This document shows positions 35,597-45,862 of a stretch of 64,000 bases of DNA, in pieces. Position numbers and translations under genes: made by a program. Source of the stretch: Agrobacterium cucumeris (lineage in GTDB: Bacteria > Pseudomonadota > Alphaproteobacteria > Rhizobiales > Rhizobiaceae); NCBI RefSeq assembly GCF_030036535.1, contig NZ_CP080387.1:1488001-1552000 (forward strand), written 5' to 3'. The notes beneath the pieces are model-generated. The model searched no databases, was not told where the DNA came from, and was given only the letters and a program-made list of their open reading frames with translations. Every line of letters begins with the position of its first letter. Within the stretch, counting starts at the first letter, position 1.

Positions 35597-37419
35597 TCCA
35601 CGGTCACCGATTTCGCCAGATTGCGCGGCTGGTCGACATCCGTGCCCATAAAGACCGCGGTGTGGTAGGCGAGCAGCTGGATCGGCAGCGAGAAGACCAT
35701 CGGTGCGATGAGTTCATCAACAGTCGGCAGGGTGATCGTCGCCATGGTGTCAAGCTTGGAGGCGGCAGCCCCCTTCTCGTCGGTGATGAAGATGATTCTG
35801 CCCCCGCGCGCGGCGACTTCCTGCATGTTCGACACGGTCTTTTCGAAGAAGCGGTCATGCGGCGCAATAACGATAACAGGCATGTTCTCGTCGATCAGCG
35901 CGATCGGCCCGTGCTTCAACTCGCCGGCGGCATAACCTTCGGCGTGGATATAGGAGATTTCCTTGAGCTTCAGCGCGCCTTCCAGCGCCAGCGGGAAGCT
36001 GGTGCCGCGCCCGAGATAAAGCACATCCTTGAAGCGCGACAGATCACGCGACAGCGCCTCGATCTGCGGCTGGATGCTGTTGAGAACCTTGCTCATGATG
36101 CGCGGCATCTCGGTCAGGTGGCGAACCAGTTCGGTTTCCTGCTGAGGTGTGATCGTGCCGCGCGCCTTGCCGGCGGCAACGGCCAGCGAAGCGAGCACGG
36201 CAAGCTGGCAGGTGAAGGCCTTGGTGGAAGCAACGCCGATTTCGGGACCGGCGAGGATCGGAAAGATCGCATCCGATTCACGGGCCATGGTCGATTCACG
36301 CGTATTGACGACGGCGCCGATCTTCAGCCCCTCCTGCTGGCAATAGCGCAGGGCCGCCAGCGTATCGGCGGTTTCGCCCGATTGCGAAATGAACAGCGCC
36401 GCCTGCGTGGGAACAAGCGGGATCTCGCGGTAACGGAATTCCGAGGCGACATCGATTTCCACCGGCAGGCGCGCATAACGCTCGAACCAGTATTTACCGA
36501 TCAGACCCGACAGATAAGCCGTGCCGCAGGCGGAAATGGCAAGGCCGGAAAGCTTGGAAAAGTCGATGGCCTTGTCGGCATCCTTCACCGTCTTGGAGGC
36601 GAAATCCACGTAGTGGCTGAGCGCATGGGAAATGACTTCCGGCTGCTCGTAGATTTCCTTTTCCATGAAGTGGCGGTGGTTGCCCTTGTCGACCACATAG
36701 GCCGTCGCCTGAGAAATCTGCCGCTCGCGCTTCACAGGCTTGCCGGAAAAATCGATGATCTCAGCACCCTGTCGGGTCACGATGGCGCAATCGCCATCCA
36801 CCAGATAGGTGATCTCGTTGGTGAAGGGCGACAGCGCGATGGCATCCGAACCGAGGAACATCTCACCACGGCCATAACCGACGGCAAGCGGCGGGCCGGA
36901 GCGCGCCGAAAGCAACGTGCCGGGATCATCCTGAAACATGACGACCAGCGCATAGGCGCCGGTAACGCGGTTCAGCATCTTCAGCATCGCTTCGCGATGG
37001 CCAAGCCCTTCGCGGGTATATTTCGCCAGAAGCTGCGCCACCACTTCAGTGTCCGTCTGGGTGGTGAAGGTCGCGCCCTCGGCGGTCAGTTCTTCGCGCA
37101 GTTCGGAGAAGTTTTCGATGATGCCATTATGAACAACGGCAACGCCTTCGACGAAATGCGGGTGGGCATTGGTCTCGTTCGGTACGCCATGCGTCGCCCA
37201 GCGGGTGTGGGCAATACCGACCACACCCGGCAACGGCTTTTCCGAAACCAGCTTTTCCAGGTTGAACAGCTTGCCTTCCGCCCGGCGGCGATCCATCGCG
37301 CCATTGTCGATGGTGGCGACACCAGCCGAATCGTAACCACGATATTCGAGACGCTTCAGCGCATCGACAAGCCGTTCAGCAACAGGCTGGGTTCCGACTA
37401 TTCCGACAATTCCGCACAT
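35593..37419 (-). CDS. glmS: Glutamine--fructose-6-phosphate aminotransferase (isomerizing)
   Basis: 608 residues, full length. The nucleophile Cys2 opens the protein (MCGIVGIVGTQPVAERLVDA). The N-terminal class II amidotransferase has RWATHGVPNETNAHPH. Two SIS domains follow (SACGTAYLSGLIGKYWFE; SQSGETADTLAALRYCQQ), and the C-terminus ends in PRNLAKSVTVE. It makes glucosamine-6-phosphate for peptidoglycan and lipopolysaccharide. It lies 103 bp after glmU, forming a glmU-glmS operon. I saw no glmS ribozyme in that gap. Confidence 0.98.
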   Translation of the reverse strand: MCGIVGIVGTQPVAERLVDALKRLEYRGYDSAGVATIDNGAMDRRRAEGKLFNLEKLVSEKPLPGVVGIAHTRWATHGVPNETNAHPHFVEGVAVVHNGIIENFSELREELTAEGATFTTQTDTEVVAQLLAKYTREGLGHREAMLKMLNRVTGAYALVVMFQDDPGTLLSARSGPPLAVGYGRGEMFLGSDAIALSPFTNEITYLVDGDCAIVTRQGAEIIDFSGKPVKRERQISQATAYVVDKGNHRHFMEKEIYEQPEVISHALSHYVDFASKTVKDADKAIDFSKLSGLAISACGTAYLSGLIGKYWFERYARLPVEIDVASEFRYREIPLVPTQAALFISQSGETADTLAALRYCQQEGLKIGAVVNTRESTMARESDAIFPILAGPEIGVASTKAFTCQLAVLASLAVAAGKARGTITPQQETELVRHLTEMPRIMSKVLNSIQPQIEALSRDLSRFKDVLYLGRGTSFPLALEGALKLKEISYIHAEGYAAGELKHGPIALIDENMPVIVIAPHDRFFEKTVSNMQEVAARGGRIIFITDEKGAAASKLDTMATITLPTVDELIAPMVFSLPIQLLAYHTAVFMGTDVDQPRNLAKSVTVE

Positions 37420-37521
37420 ATATTTCTCCAGACGGCGATCTCTTCGCCGAAACTACTAACCGTTTCTCCGAAATCAGCAATTATCCCGCCGGTCACTTTC
37501 GGTATCGCTCGGTAACGTCTT

Positions 37522-38883
37522 TCAAGAGGCCTTTTTCTTGGCTTCTTTCAGCGCTTTCGCCCGCTCACGCACCACGGTTGCCCGGCCCGGCTTCACTTCC
37601 TGGCGCGCACGCCCGAAGGCCAGCGCATCATCGGGAACGTCATCGGTAATCACGCTGCCGGATGCGATGTAAGCGCCTTCTCCAATCGTCACGGGTGCAA
37701 CCAGCGACGAGTTCGAGCCGACAAAACTGTTCGCGCCGATCCGCGTTTCAGCCTTGTTGTAACCGTCGTAATTGCAGGTGATGGTGCCCGCACCAATATT
37801 GCTGCCGGCACCGATGAAGGCATCACCGATATAGGTCAGATGGTTAACCTTGGCGCCCTCGCCGATTTCGGCCTTCTTGACCTCACAGAAATTGCCGACC
37901 TTGGAATTGGCATGCAGGTTGGCGCCTGGACGCAACCGCGCATAGGGACCGACGGTCGCACCTTCCGCAACATGAGCACCTTCCAGATGCGAGAACGCAT
38001 GGATGACGGCACCCGGCTCGATCGTCACGCCGGGACCGAACACGACATTCGGCTCGATCAGGGCATCCTGGCCGATCTTCGTATCGAAGGAGAGGAAAAC
38101 CGTCTCGGGCGCGATCATCGAAACGCCGTCCACCATCAGCTCATGGCGGCGGCGCTCCTGCCACAGCTTCTCGATAAAAGCCAGTTCGGCACGGTTGTTG
38201 CAGCCAACCAGCTCGGTTTCCGGCGCATCGATGGCCACGGCGCGACGGCCGAGCGAACGGGCAATTTCAACGATGTCGGTGAGATAATATTCGCCTTTAA
38301 CGTTGCTGTTGCCGATCCGGTCGAGCAGATCAAGGGCATTACGCCCGTTGATCGCCATCAGGCCGCTATTGCACCAGGTTACCTTGCGTTCTTCGTCGGT
38401 TGCGTCCTTTTCCTCGCGGATCGCCACCAGCTCGCCATTCTCAACCAGCAACCGGCCATAACCTGTCGGACGCTCGGTGTGGAAGCCGATTACGGCCACA
38501 TCGGCACCGGCGGCAATCGCCTCGCGCGCCCGATCGAGCGTCGCCGACGTGATGAGCGGTACGTCGCCATAAGCGACGATCAGGTCATCGAAACCGCGCT
38601 CGATGGCTGCGCGTGCGGCAAGAACCGCATGGCCGGTGCCTTTGCGCTCCGTCTGCACGAAAGCCTCGACCTCAAGACCCCTGAGGCTGGCAGCCGCGGC
38701 AACATTGTCAGCATCGCGCCCGACCACCAGCGCCACGGCACCAACGCCCGATCCAGCCACAGCCTCCACCACATGCGCAATCATCGGCCGCCCGGCAACC
38801 GTGTGCAGCACCTTGGATTTCGACGACTTCATGCGCGTGCTGTCGCCCGCAGCGAGAATAACGGCTAGAGAGCTGCGCTCCAT
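37522..38883 (-). CDS. glmU: Bifunctional GlcNAc-1-P uridyltransferase / glucosamine-1-P acetyltransferase
   Basis: 453 residues, full length. The N-terminal nucleotidyltransferase has the L-x(2)-G-x-G-T-x-M-x-S-x(3)-K motif as [20 protein letters not shown]. The C-terminal left-handed beta-helix has hexapeptide repeats ([40 protein letters not shown]) and the acetyl-CoA segment [14 protein letters not shown]. The product is UDP-GlcNAc. The ATG at 38883 opens the glm cluster. The tail is Lys-rich ([17 protein letters not shown]). Confidence 0.98.
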   Translation of the reverse strand: MERSSLAVILAAGDSTRMKSSKSKVLHTVAGRPMIAHVVEAVAGSGVGAVALVVGRDADNVAAAASLRGLEVEAFVQTERKGTGHAVLAARAAIERGFDDLIVAYGDVPLITSATLDRAREAIAAGADVAVIGFHTERPTGYGRLLVENGELVAIREEKDATDEERKVTWCNSGLMAINGRNALDLLDRIGNSNVKGEYYLTDIVEIARSLGRRAVAIDAPETELVGCNNRAELAFIEKLWQERRRHELMVDGVSMIAPETVFLSFDTKIGQDALIEPNVVFGPGVTIEPGAVIHAFSHLEGAHVAEGATVGPYARLRPGANLHANSKVGNFCEVKKAEIGEGAKVNHLTYIGDAFIGAGSNIGAGTITCNYDGYNKAETRIGANSFVGSNSSLVAPVTIGEGAYIASGSVITDDVPDDALAFGRARQEVKPGRATVVRERAKALKEAKKKAS

Positions 38884-39096
38884 AAGACCTCCAACACCCC
38901 GTTACCGGCCGCAGGGCAGCCGGGACAGTGGCATGTGTTTGACTTAACGCCAGCCGGTTGAACAGACAGGCGCATCGGTAATTACGTTCCGGCATTGCTA
39001 TAACGGCGGCCCACTTAAGAAACCATGCAAATCCACACCAAAATTTCCGCACCGATTTTCATCAAACGTGATCAGCGGCGGGAAGAAGTGATTTAT

Positions 39097-39843
39097 TCAG
39101 CGCGGGTGACGGGCGGTGAATTGCAGGACCTGCTGACGACCATTTTCAATCAGCCTGCCCATTTCGCGGCGCGCCGCGGCCTCATCACGCAGACGAAACG
39201 CCTCGACAAGCCTCAAGTGAGAGGCGGACACATCGGAAATCTCGTTGGGATCGGCTTCCGGATTGCTCATCCGGAAAATGCCCGCCAGCGCCGCCTTGAT
39301 CAGCGAACCGACGGTGCGCATGAACGGATTGCCGGACATTTCGGTGATGAGCACATGGAAATTCATATCCGCCAGCGCCCGTTTTTCCTTGGAATAAGCC
39401 GTATTGCCCATCTCGTTGGCGTAAGCAGCGAGCTTGGCGATATCGGCGTCTTTTGCCCTGAGCGCGGCAAGCCCCGCGCCATAGGGTTCGAAAGCCTGAC
39501 GGATATCATAGAGATGCAGCAGGAACTCGTCGCTGACACCTGCCTCGAAGTGCCAGAGAAGCACTTCGCTGTCGAACATGTTCCAGCTTTCGCGCTCCGT
39601 CACCCTTGTGCCGATGCGCGCCTTGGGGGAAATCATGCCCTTGGCGGTCAGCGTCTTCATCGCTTCGCGCAGCACCGTGCGAGATACTTTCAGCCGCTCC
39701 ATCAGCTCGGCATCCCCAGGCAATATCTCACCCGTCCTGAAAGTACCGGAGACGATATCGAGACCGAGCTTGTGAACGACCTGTGCATGATTTGTCCGCA
39801 GCTTTCGAAAACCAATCGCCGCATCGAGCATTCCGCGCTGCAA
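39097..39843 (-). CDS. GntR-family transcriptional regulator (FadR/FCD subfamily)
   Basis: 248 residues if TTG 39843 is used, which has AAGGA eight bases upstream; ATG 39831 is the alternative. The N-terminal winged helix has GEILPGDAELMERLKVSRTV and LREAMKTLTAKGMISPKARI. The C-terminal FCD domain has the usual metal/ligand positions, including DIRQAFEPYGAGLAA, NFHVLITEMSGNPFM and SASHLRLVEAFRL. It lies next to the BMP-type transporter operon on the same strand, downstream of it, beyond the operon's terminator. Confidence 0.9.
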   Translation of the reverse strand: MQRGMLDAAIGFRKLRTNHAQVVHKLGLDIVSGTFRTGEILPGDAELMERLKVSRTVLREAMKTLTAKGMISPKARIGTRVTERESWNMFDSEVLLWHFEAGVSDEFLLHLYDIRQAFEPYGAGLAALRAKDADIAKLAAYANEMGNTAYSKEKRALADMNFHVLITEMSGNPFMRTVGSLIKAALAGIFRMSNPEADPNEISDVSASHLRLVEAFRLRDEAAARREMGRLIENGRQQVLQFTARHPR

Positions 39844-39953
39844 GTGCCATGTCCTTCCGTTCGGTTGGCGACCTTAAAAAAATCGCGCCAGACGTGTGTA
39901 TCTCAAGTCAGATTATAGTGAAAAACATCAAGTCGCATGAAAAGCAAAGGTAA

Positions 39954-39969
39954 ACTGCATCCATGCAGT
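39954..39969. promoter_or_regulatory. Candidate operator ahead of the GntR gene
   Basis: ACTGCAT and ATGCAGT (39954-39960 and 39963-39969) form a perfect 7-bp inverted repeat spaced by two bases, about 110 bp upstream of the GntR gene and between it and the transporter terminator. GntR regulators bind such symmetric sites, so autoregulation is plausible but untested. Confidence 0.4.
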
Positions 39970-39984
39970 AAAACGCATGAAAAT

Positions 39985-40021
39985 AAGCAAGGCCGCACAT
40001 TTCTCATGTGCGGCCTTGCTT
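39985..40021 (-). terminator. Terminator of the BMP transporter operon
   Basis: A perfect 16-bp stem (39985-40000 with 40006-40021, sequence AAGCAAGGCCGCACAT and its complement) around a 5-base loop, 22 bp after the solute-binding protein stop. Read on the minus strand it is followed by TTATTTTC. Confidence 0.95.
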
Positions 40022-40043
40022 CAGTAGCGATAGATAATCCGCA

Positions 40044-41117
40044 TTATTGCGGCAGCTTGTCGTCCACGCCGGCAACGTAGAAGTTGAGGCCGAGCAGAAC
40101 CTTGTCCTCAGCCTTTTCGCCAGCCTTCAGCCACTCCGAGCCGTCCTGCTTCTTCACCGGGCCGGTGAAGGGATGCAGCTCGCCCGACTTGATCTTGGCT
40201 TCGGTTTCCTCAGCCATCTTCTTCACGTCGTCAGGCATGTTGGTGTAGGGCGCCATGGTCAGGATACCGTCCTTCAGGCCATCCCAGATGGATTCAGACT
40301 TCCAGGTGCCGTCAAGCAAAGCCTGCGTGCGCTTGATGTAATAAGCACCCCAGGTGTCCTTGATGGCGGTGAGCTGGGTCTGCGGACCGGCTGCGATCAT
40401 GTCGGAAGCCTGACCGAAGGCCTTGATGCCACGCTCGGCGGCAACCTGCATCGGAGCCGTCGTGTCGGTGTGCTGCGTCAGGATATCGACGCCCTGGTCG
40501 ATCAGCGCCTTGGCCGCATCGGCTTCCTTGCCGGGGTCGAACCAGGTATTGGCCCAGACGACCTTGAGCTTGAAGTCCGGGTTGACCGACTGTGCGCCGA
40601 GCACGAAGGCGTCAATGCCCATCACCACTTCCGGGATCGGGAAGGACGCGATGTAGCCGGCGAGACCCTTCTTCGACATCTTCGCGGCGATCTGACCCTG
40701 AATGTAACGGCCTTCATAGAAGCGCGCATTGTAGGTCGCGACGTTTTCAGCGGTCTTGAAGCCGGTGGCGTGCTCGAACTTCACCTTGGGGAACTTCTGG
40801 GCAACCTTCACGGTCGCATCCATGAAGCCGAAGGAGGTGGTGAACACCAGTTCGCAGCCGGAACGGGCCATACGTTCGATGGCGCGTTCGGCATCCGGGC
40901 CTTCCGGAACGCTTTCAAGGAACGGCGTTTCGATCTTGTCGCCGAAATGCTTCTGCAGCTCTTCGCGACCGATCTCATGCGCCTGTGTCCAGCCGCCATC
41001 GGTGCGGCTGCCGACATAGATGAAGCAGACCTTCTTGGCGTCGGCGGCTTCCGCCGAGGAAACGACGCCGCCGAGCGCCGCGACGGAAGCGGCAAGTGCG
41101 ATGACCAGTTTTTTCAT
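40044..41117 (-). CDS. BMP-family ABC transporter substrate-binding protein
   Basis: 357 residues from the ATG at 41117 with AGGGG upstream. Signal peptide MKKLVIALAASVAALGGVVS then SAEA. The BMP/PnrA-like domain follows: KVCFIYVGSRTDGGWTQAHE, TSFGFMDATVKVAQKFPKVK, ATGFKTAENVATYNARFYEG and GYIASFPIPEVVMGIDAFVL. BMP receptors of this kind bind nucleosides or purines. It is the last gene of a four-gene operon (ATPase, permease, permease, receptor). Confidence 0.94.
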   Translation of the reverse strand: MKKLVIALAASVAALGGVVSSAEAADAKKVCFIYVGSRTDGGWTQAHEIGREELQKHFGDKIETPFLESVPEGPDAERAIERMARSGCELVFTTSFGFMDATVKVAQKFPKVKFEHATGFKTAENVATYNARFYEGRYIQGQIAAKMSKKGLAGYIASFPIPEVVMGIDAFVLGAQSVNPDFKLKVVWANTWFDPGKEADAAKALIDQGVDILTQHTDTTAPMQVAAERGIKAFGQASDMIAAGPQTQLTAIKDTWGAYYIKRTQALLDGTWKSESIWDGLKDGILTMAPYTNMPDDVKKMAEETEAKIKSGELHPFTGPVKKQDGSEWLKAGEKAEDKVLLGLNFYVAGVDDKLPQ

Positions 41118-41155
41118 TTTTACCCCTGTTGGTTTGGAGACTTGAGGATTCTTCT

Positions 41156-42079
41156 TCACCTGTCCGGCACGAAGGATTTGCCCAAAGATGCCGGTGTGTT
41201 GATCAAGGTCGTGCGGCGATTATGCGAGATGATGACCAGCACGACAATAGTTGCGAGATAAGGCATCGCCGAAAGCAGCTGCGACGGTACGCCGATGCCG
41301 AAGGCCTGCGCATGCAACTGGCCGATGGTGACGGCGCCGAACAGATAACCGCCCGCCAGCAGGCGCCACGGACGCCATGAGGCGAAAACAACGAGCGCCA
41401 GCGCAATCCAGCCGCGCCCGGCCGACATGTTTTCCACCCATTGCGGCGTATAGACCAGCGACAGCTGTGCGCCCGCAAGACCGGCGCAGGCGCCACCGAA
41501 CATGACCGCCAGATACCGTGTGCGGATGACATTGATGCCAAGCGCATGGGCCGAGGCGTGATTGTCACCGATGGCGCGGATCTTCAGGCCCGTGCGGCTT
41601 TTGAACAGGAACCAGCTGATGCCGAACACCAGCGCGATGGACATGTAGAAGATCAGGTCCTGCCGGAACAACAGCGGACCAAAAAACGGGATCTCCGACA
41701 AGACAGGAAAGACGATCGGCTGCAGCTTGATACCAGGCAGGCCGACGAAACTCTCGCCCAGCATGCCGGAGACGCCGAGGCCGAGAATGGTGAGCGCAAG
41801 ACCCGTCGCCACCTGATTGGTGACAAGCGTCAGCGTCAGGAAGCCGAAGAGCAGCGAAAACACCGCGCCCGAGGCAATGCCGGCCAGAATGCCGAGATAG
41901 GGCGAACCCGTCATATGCGTCGCGGCGAAAGCGCAGACCGCGCCCATGATCATCATGCCCTCAACGCCGAGATTAAGCACGCCCGAACGTTCCGCCACAA
42001 GCTCGCCCGAAGCGGCGATGACAAGCGGGGTGGCAGCGGTGATGACGGTGAGAAGAATGGCCTGAAGCATATCCATCAT
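41156..42079 (-). CDS. ABC transporter permease, BMP/nucleoside type (second permease)
   Basis: 307 residues, about eight to ten transmembrane helices, with the conserved GVLNLGVEGMMIMGAVCAFA near the N-terminus and the EAA-like loop around VIRTRYLAVMFGGACAGLAG. It belongs to the branched-chain-type permease family and pairs with the upstream permease; the two overlap by 4 bp. Confidence 0.93.
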   Translation of the reverse strand: MMDMLQAILLTVITAATPLVIAASGELVAERSGVLNLGVEGMMIMGAVCAFAATHMTGSPYLGILAGIASGAVFSLLFGFLTLTLVTNQVATGLALTILGLGVSGMLGESFVGLPGIKLQPIVFPVLSEIPFFGPLLFRQDLIFYMSIALVFGISWFLFKSRTGLKIRAIGDNHASAHALGINVIRTRYLAVMFGGACAGLAGAQLSLVYTPQWVENMSAGRGWIALALVVFASWRPWRLLAGGYLFGAVTIGQLHAQAFGIGVPSQLLSAMPYLATIVVLVIISHNRRTTLINTPASLGKSFVPDR

Positions 42080-43167
42080 GCCGCTCCTTCTTTACGATGT
42101 GTCTTGCCGGCAAAGACCACCCGGATGCGATAGAAGATCAGCGTATCGCAGGACAAAACGAAGAACAGCATCAGCCCTTGAAATACCCGTGTCACCTTGT
42201 CGGAGACGCCGATCGAAAGCTGCGCCGCCTCACCCCCGAGATAGGTCAGCGCCAGCACCAGCCCGGAAAGGATGATGCCGAGCGGATTGAGGCGGCCGAG
42301 AAAGGCGACGATGATGGCGGTGAAACCATAACCCGGCGAAATGCTGGGCTGGAGATGGCCGATGGAACCGGAAGCTTCCGAAATGCCCGCAAGCCCGGCC
42401 AGTGCACCCGATAACAGCAGCGAAAACCACACCATGCGGCTGGAGGAAAAACCGGCAAAGCGCCCTGCCCGCGCCGATTGGCCAAGCACGGTAACTTCAA
42501 AGCCCTTGAGCATGTAGCGCATCATGAACCACAGCGCGATGGCCGCGACGATGGCGAACACGAAACCCCAATGCGCCCGGCCCGAGGCCAGCATTTCCGG
42601 CAAAACCGCGCTGTCGTTGAAGGGCTTGGTCTGCGGGAAATTGTAACCGCCGGGATCGCGCCAGATGCCACGCGTCAGCCAATCAAGGAAAAGCTGCGCG
42701 ACATAGACCAGCATCAGGCTGACGAGGATTTCATTGGTGTTGAACTTCGTTTTCAACAGCGCCGGAATACCGGCATAAAGCGCGCCGCCGACAGCGCCCA
42801 TCACCATCATCAGCGGCAGGATGAGCGGCGAGTGCCAGTCGGGATAAAGCACCGGCAGGATGGAACCGGTAATCGCGCCGATGGTGAATTGCCCCTCCGC
42901 GCCGATATTCCAGTTATTGGAGCGATAACAGATCGACAGGCCGACGCCGATCAGGATCAGCGGCGCAGCCTTGATCGCCAGCTCATGCAGCGACCAGACC
43001 TCGAGCAGCGGCTCGACGAAAAAGGCGTAAAGCGCGTGAGCCGGATTTTTGCCGAGCATGGCGAACATGACAGCGCCGACAAGCAGCGTCAGCACCAGCG
43101 CCAGAAGCGGCGAAAGCAGGGTGAAAAGCTTCGAGACCCCCGCGCGTTTTTCAAGCTCAATGCGCAT
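42076..43167 (-). CDS. ABC transporter permease, BMP/nucleoside type (first permease)
   Basis: 363 residues, about ten transmembrane helices. Conserved pieces are NWNIGAEGQFTIGAITGSIL and FNTNEILVSLMLVYVAQLFL, plus VTVLGQSARAGRFAGFSSSR before the C-terminal half. It overlaps the ATPase gene upstream by 11 bp and the second permease downstream by 4 bp, so the genes are tightly coupled. Confidence 0.93.
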   Translation of the reverse strand: MRIELEKRAGVSKLFTLLSPLLALVLTLLVGAVMFAMLGKNPAHALYAFFVEPLLEVWSLHELAIKAAPLILIGVGLSICYRSNNWNIGAEGQFTIGAITGSILPVLYPDWHSPLILPLMMVMGAVGGALYAGIPALLKTKFNTNEILVSLMLVYVAQLFLDWLTRGIWRDPGGYNFPQTKPFNDSAVLPEMLASGRAHWGFVFAIVAAIALWFMMRYMLKGFEVTVLGQSARAGRFAGFSSSRMVWFSLLLSGALAGLAGISEASGSIGHLQPSISPGYGFTAIIVAFLGRLNPLGIILSGLVLALTYLGGEAAQLSIGVSDKVTRVFQGLMLFFVLSCDTLIFYRIRVVFAGKTHRKEGAA

Positions 43168-44728
43168 GCTGGGCGGCTCCCGAATGTGACGTGTGAATGC
43201 CGCCCATCAAAAGGCCGATCTTTTCAAGCGTCATCTCTTCCACCGGATGGGCATCGGAGAGCTTGCCATCGGAAATGACCGCGATATTGGTGGCGACCTC
43301 GAAGATTTCATCGAGATCCTGGCTGATGACGATGACGGCCGAGCCAGCCTTGGCAAGATCGACCAGCGCCTGGCGGATACGGCTTGCCGCCCCTGCATCC
43401 ACACCCCAGGTCGGCTGATTGACAACAAGCACCGCCGGCTGACGGTCAAGCTCGCGCCCGACGATGAACTTCTGGAGATTGCCACCGGAAAGCGATCCCG
43501 CCAGCGGATCGGCACCGCTCTTGCGCACATCCATGGTTTCCGAAATGCGCCGCGCCGCCGCCCGGATGGCCGAGCCGCGGATGATACGCAGGAAACCGCC
43601 GGTCAGAAACGCCTTGCGGTCGGAACGCGCCCGCGCCAGCAACAGATTGTCGGAAAGGCTCATGCCGGGAACCGCAGCGTGACCGTGGCGCTCCTCCGGC
43701 ACGAAACCGGCACCCATCAGACGCCGGCCATTGATGCCGATGCGACCAACCGGCTTGCCGCGCAGATGGATGGCGTCATTATTATAAACGGGATATTCGC
43801 CAGAGAGTGCATCGAACAGCTCGCCCTGCCCGTTTCCGGCCACTCCGGCAATCGCCAGCACTTCACCGGCGCGTACATTCATTGAAATCGACTTCAAGGC
43901 CACAGCAAAAGGCGTACGCGGCGCAACCGAAAGCCCCATGACCTCGATCTGCGGTGCACCGAGCGCCTCGCCCGTTGCGCGCGAAACACTGGCGACATCG
44001 CTGCCGACCATCATGCGCGCCAACGACGCCGGCGTTTCCTTGCGCGGATCACACGCTCCCGTCACCTTGCCGTGACGCAAGACGGTGGCGCGATCACAGA
44101 TGCGCTGCACTTCTTCGAGGCGATGGCTGATATAAAGCACCGAGCGGCCTTCGGCCTTCAGCTTTGCCAGCGTCTCGAACAGCTTGTCGGCCTCCTGCGG
44201 CGTCAAAACCGAGGTCGGCTCATCGAGAATGATCAGGCGCGGGTTCTGCAACAAAGCGCGGACGATCTCGATGCGCTGGCGCTCGCCGACCGAAAGATCG
44301 GCCACATGCGCATTGGGATCGAGCGGCAGACCATAGGCCCGCGACAACGTTTCCGCCTCCTTGGCAATTTCCTTCAGCGAAATTTTCGGGTCGAGCGACA
44401 GGGCAATGTTTTCAGCAACCGTCAGCGCCTCGAACAGGGAAAAATGCTGGAAGACCATGCCGATACCGAGCCTGCGGGCCTCGCTGGGCGAGCCCACGGA
44501 AACCGGCTGGCCTTGCCAGATGATGTCGCCTTCCGTCGGCGCAAGGACGCCGAACAGCATCTTGACCAGCGTCGACTTGCCGGCACCGTTTTCACCCAGA
44601 AGCGCATGGATTTCGCCCGGCGCAATATCGAGATCGATACCGTTGCAGGCGGCGAAATTGCCGAACAGCTTTGTCAGCTTGCGAACCGACAGGAGAGGCG
44701 TGGCCTCTGGCGCCAGATTTCCAGTCAC
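43157..44728 (-). CDS. ABC transporter ATP-binding protein, double ABC domain (nucleoside uptake type)
   Basis: 523 residues with two ABC domains. The first (about 10-240) has Walker A LLGENGAGKSTLVK, signature DLSVGERQRIEI and Walker B LIILDEPTSVL. The second has a degenerate Walker A (VAGNGQGELFDAL) and signature GSLSGGNLQKFIVGRELDRQ. Such tandem ATPases with two permeases and a BMP receptor import purine nucleosides in several bacteria. It is the first gene of the operon, so its promoter lies in 44729-44927. Confidence 0.94.
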   Translation of the reverse strand: MTGNLAPEATPLLSVRKLTKLFGNFAACNGIDLDIAPGEIHALLGENGAGKSTLVKMLFGVLAPTEGDIIWQGQPVSVGSPSEARRLGIGMVFQHFSLFEALTVAENIALSLDPKISLKEIAKEAETLSRAYGLPLDPNAHVADLSVGERQRIEIVRALLQNPRLIILDEPTSVLTPQEADKLFETLAKLKAEGRSVLYISHRLEEVQRICDRATVLRHGKVTGACDPRKETPASLARMMVGSDVASVSRATGEALGAPQIEVMGLSVAPRTPFAVALKSISMNVRAGEVLAIAGVAGNGQGELFDALSGEYPVYNNDAIHLRGKPVGRIGINGRRLMGAGFVPEERHGHAAVPGMSLSDNLLLARARSDRKAFLTGGFLRIIRGSAIRAAARRISETMDVRKSGADPLAGSLSGGNLQKFIVGRELDRQPAVLVVNQPTWGVDAGAASRIRQALVDLAKAGSAVIVISQDLDEIFEVATNIAVISDGKLSDAHPVEEMTLEKIGLLMGGIHTSHSGAAQHAH

Positions 44729-44927
44729 TGATCCCCTCTTTCACCGGCTGTCCACGCTTTCTTCGAAGCATTTCAACAACAGTGGTCATTGTTCCCAATC
44801 CGGCGGCAATGCGTATGCAATGCTACGGGACCATGATTTATTGATAACCGTTTTGCTGCTGCGCACAACAGAAAAAGAAACTGCTTAAATGCAATTTGCA
44901 CAAGCAATAAACGGCTTTAGATTTTTC

Positions 44928-45653
44928 TTACTTCGCGCCGAGCGAGGGGAAGAACTGCAAGATTCCACCGATGCAATAAAGATAGATGCCGCTCGTGACG
45001 AATGCGATCACCGCCCATGTCGGCGTTTCGAAATGCGCCAGCAGCGCATAACCGCCAAGTGCGCACCAGACGAACACGACGGCCAGATTGAGCGGACGCA
45101 ACCTCTTCACCCGTACCGGATGCAGGAAGTTGATCGGCAGGAATGTCAGGAAAACCGAGACCGTGACGACGGTCATGGCCGTTGTTGCACTCGCATCCAT
45201 GACGAACAGCGTGAAAACCACCATGTTCCACACGACCGGAAAGCCAGAGAAGAAATATTCATCCGTCTTCATGCCCATATCGGCATAATAAATGGCGCTA
45301 GAGACCACGATCATGCCGGCGGCCACAAATGACAACGGCTCGCCGATCATGCCGCTCTGGTAAAGCGCAAAGGCAGGCAACAGCACATAGGTGACGTAGT
45401 CGATGATATTGTCGAGCGTATCGCCGGACCAGTTGGGCAGAACTTCCTTCACCCGTACCTTACGGGCGATGGGTCCGTCGATACCATCGACCAGAAGCGC
45501 AAGCCCCAGCCACCAGAACATATCGACGAAACGATGCTCGGCAGCGGCGACGACGCCGAGAAAAGCCAGGAACGAACCGGACGCCGTGAGCATATGCACG
45601 GAAAAGGCGCGGATTTCCGCGTAGGGAACACGCTTGTAGTTGAAAATTTTCAT
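44928..45653 (-). CDS. pcs: Phosphatidylcholine synthase
   Basis: 241 residues from the ATG at 45653; an in-frame ATG at 45680 is less like the family start (MKIFNYKRVPYAEIRAFSVH). The CDP-alcohol phosphatidyltransferase motif is present as DGIDGPIARKV...SGDTLDNIIDY, the Pcs variant of DGx2DGx2ARx8GxxxDxxxD. Seven or eight helices are predicted. Pcs joins choline directly to CDP-diacylglycerol, a pathway known from rhizobia and Agrobacterium and needed for virulence in the latter. It stands alone. Confidence 0.95.
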   Translation of the reverse strand: MKIFNYKRVPYAEIRAFSVHMLTASGSFLAFLGVVAAAEHRFVDMFWWLGLALLVDGIDGPIARKVRVKEVLPNWSGDTLDNIIDYVTYVLLPAFALYQSGMIGEPLSFVAAGMIVVSSAIYYADMGMKTDEYFFSGFPVVWNMVVFTLFVMDASATTAMTVVTVSVFLTFLPINFLHPVRVKRLRPLNLAVVFVWCALGGYALLAHFETPTWAVIAFVTSGIYLYCIGGILQFFPSLGAK

Positions 45654-45862
45654 GGTCAGCGTCTGCGCCCCGCTTTTCATCCGCCCTGTTCATTCCGGTA
45701 TGCGGCCATTCACCACGCTTTGCAACCGGCTCAATCCGCTTATCCTAAGACTAATATAGTGGCGCAACCAACGAATGTTTGCGCCCGGATGTTCCGGCGT
45801 CCAAGTGGATTTACCTGCGCAAAGCCTCTATGATGCTCTGGAAATAACAACGGATCAGGACC

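Noticed and set aside
35662..37515. Rightward frame of 617 codons through glmS
   Set aside because: Antisense of glmS; no ribosome site and no recognisable domain.
37420..37521. glmS ribozyme between glmU and glmS
   Set aside because: The gap is about 100 bp without the conserved core; such ribozymes are typical of Firmicutes.
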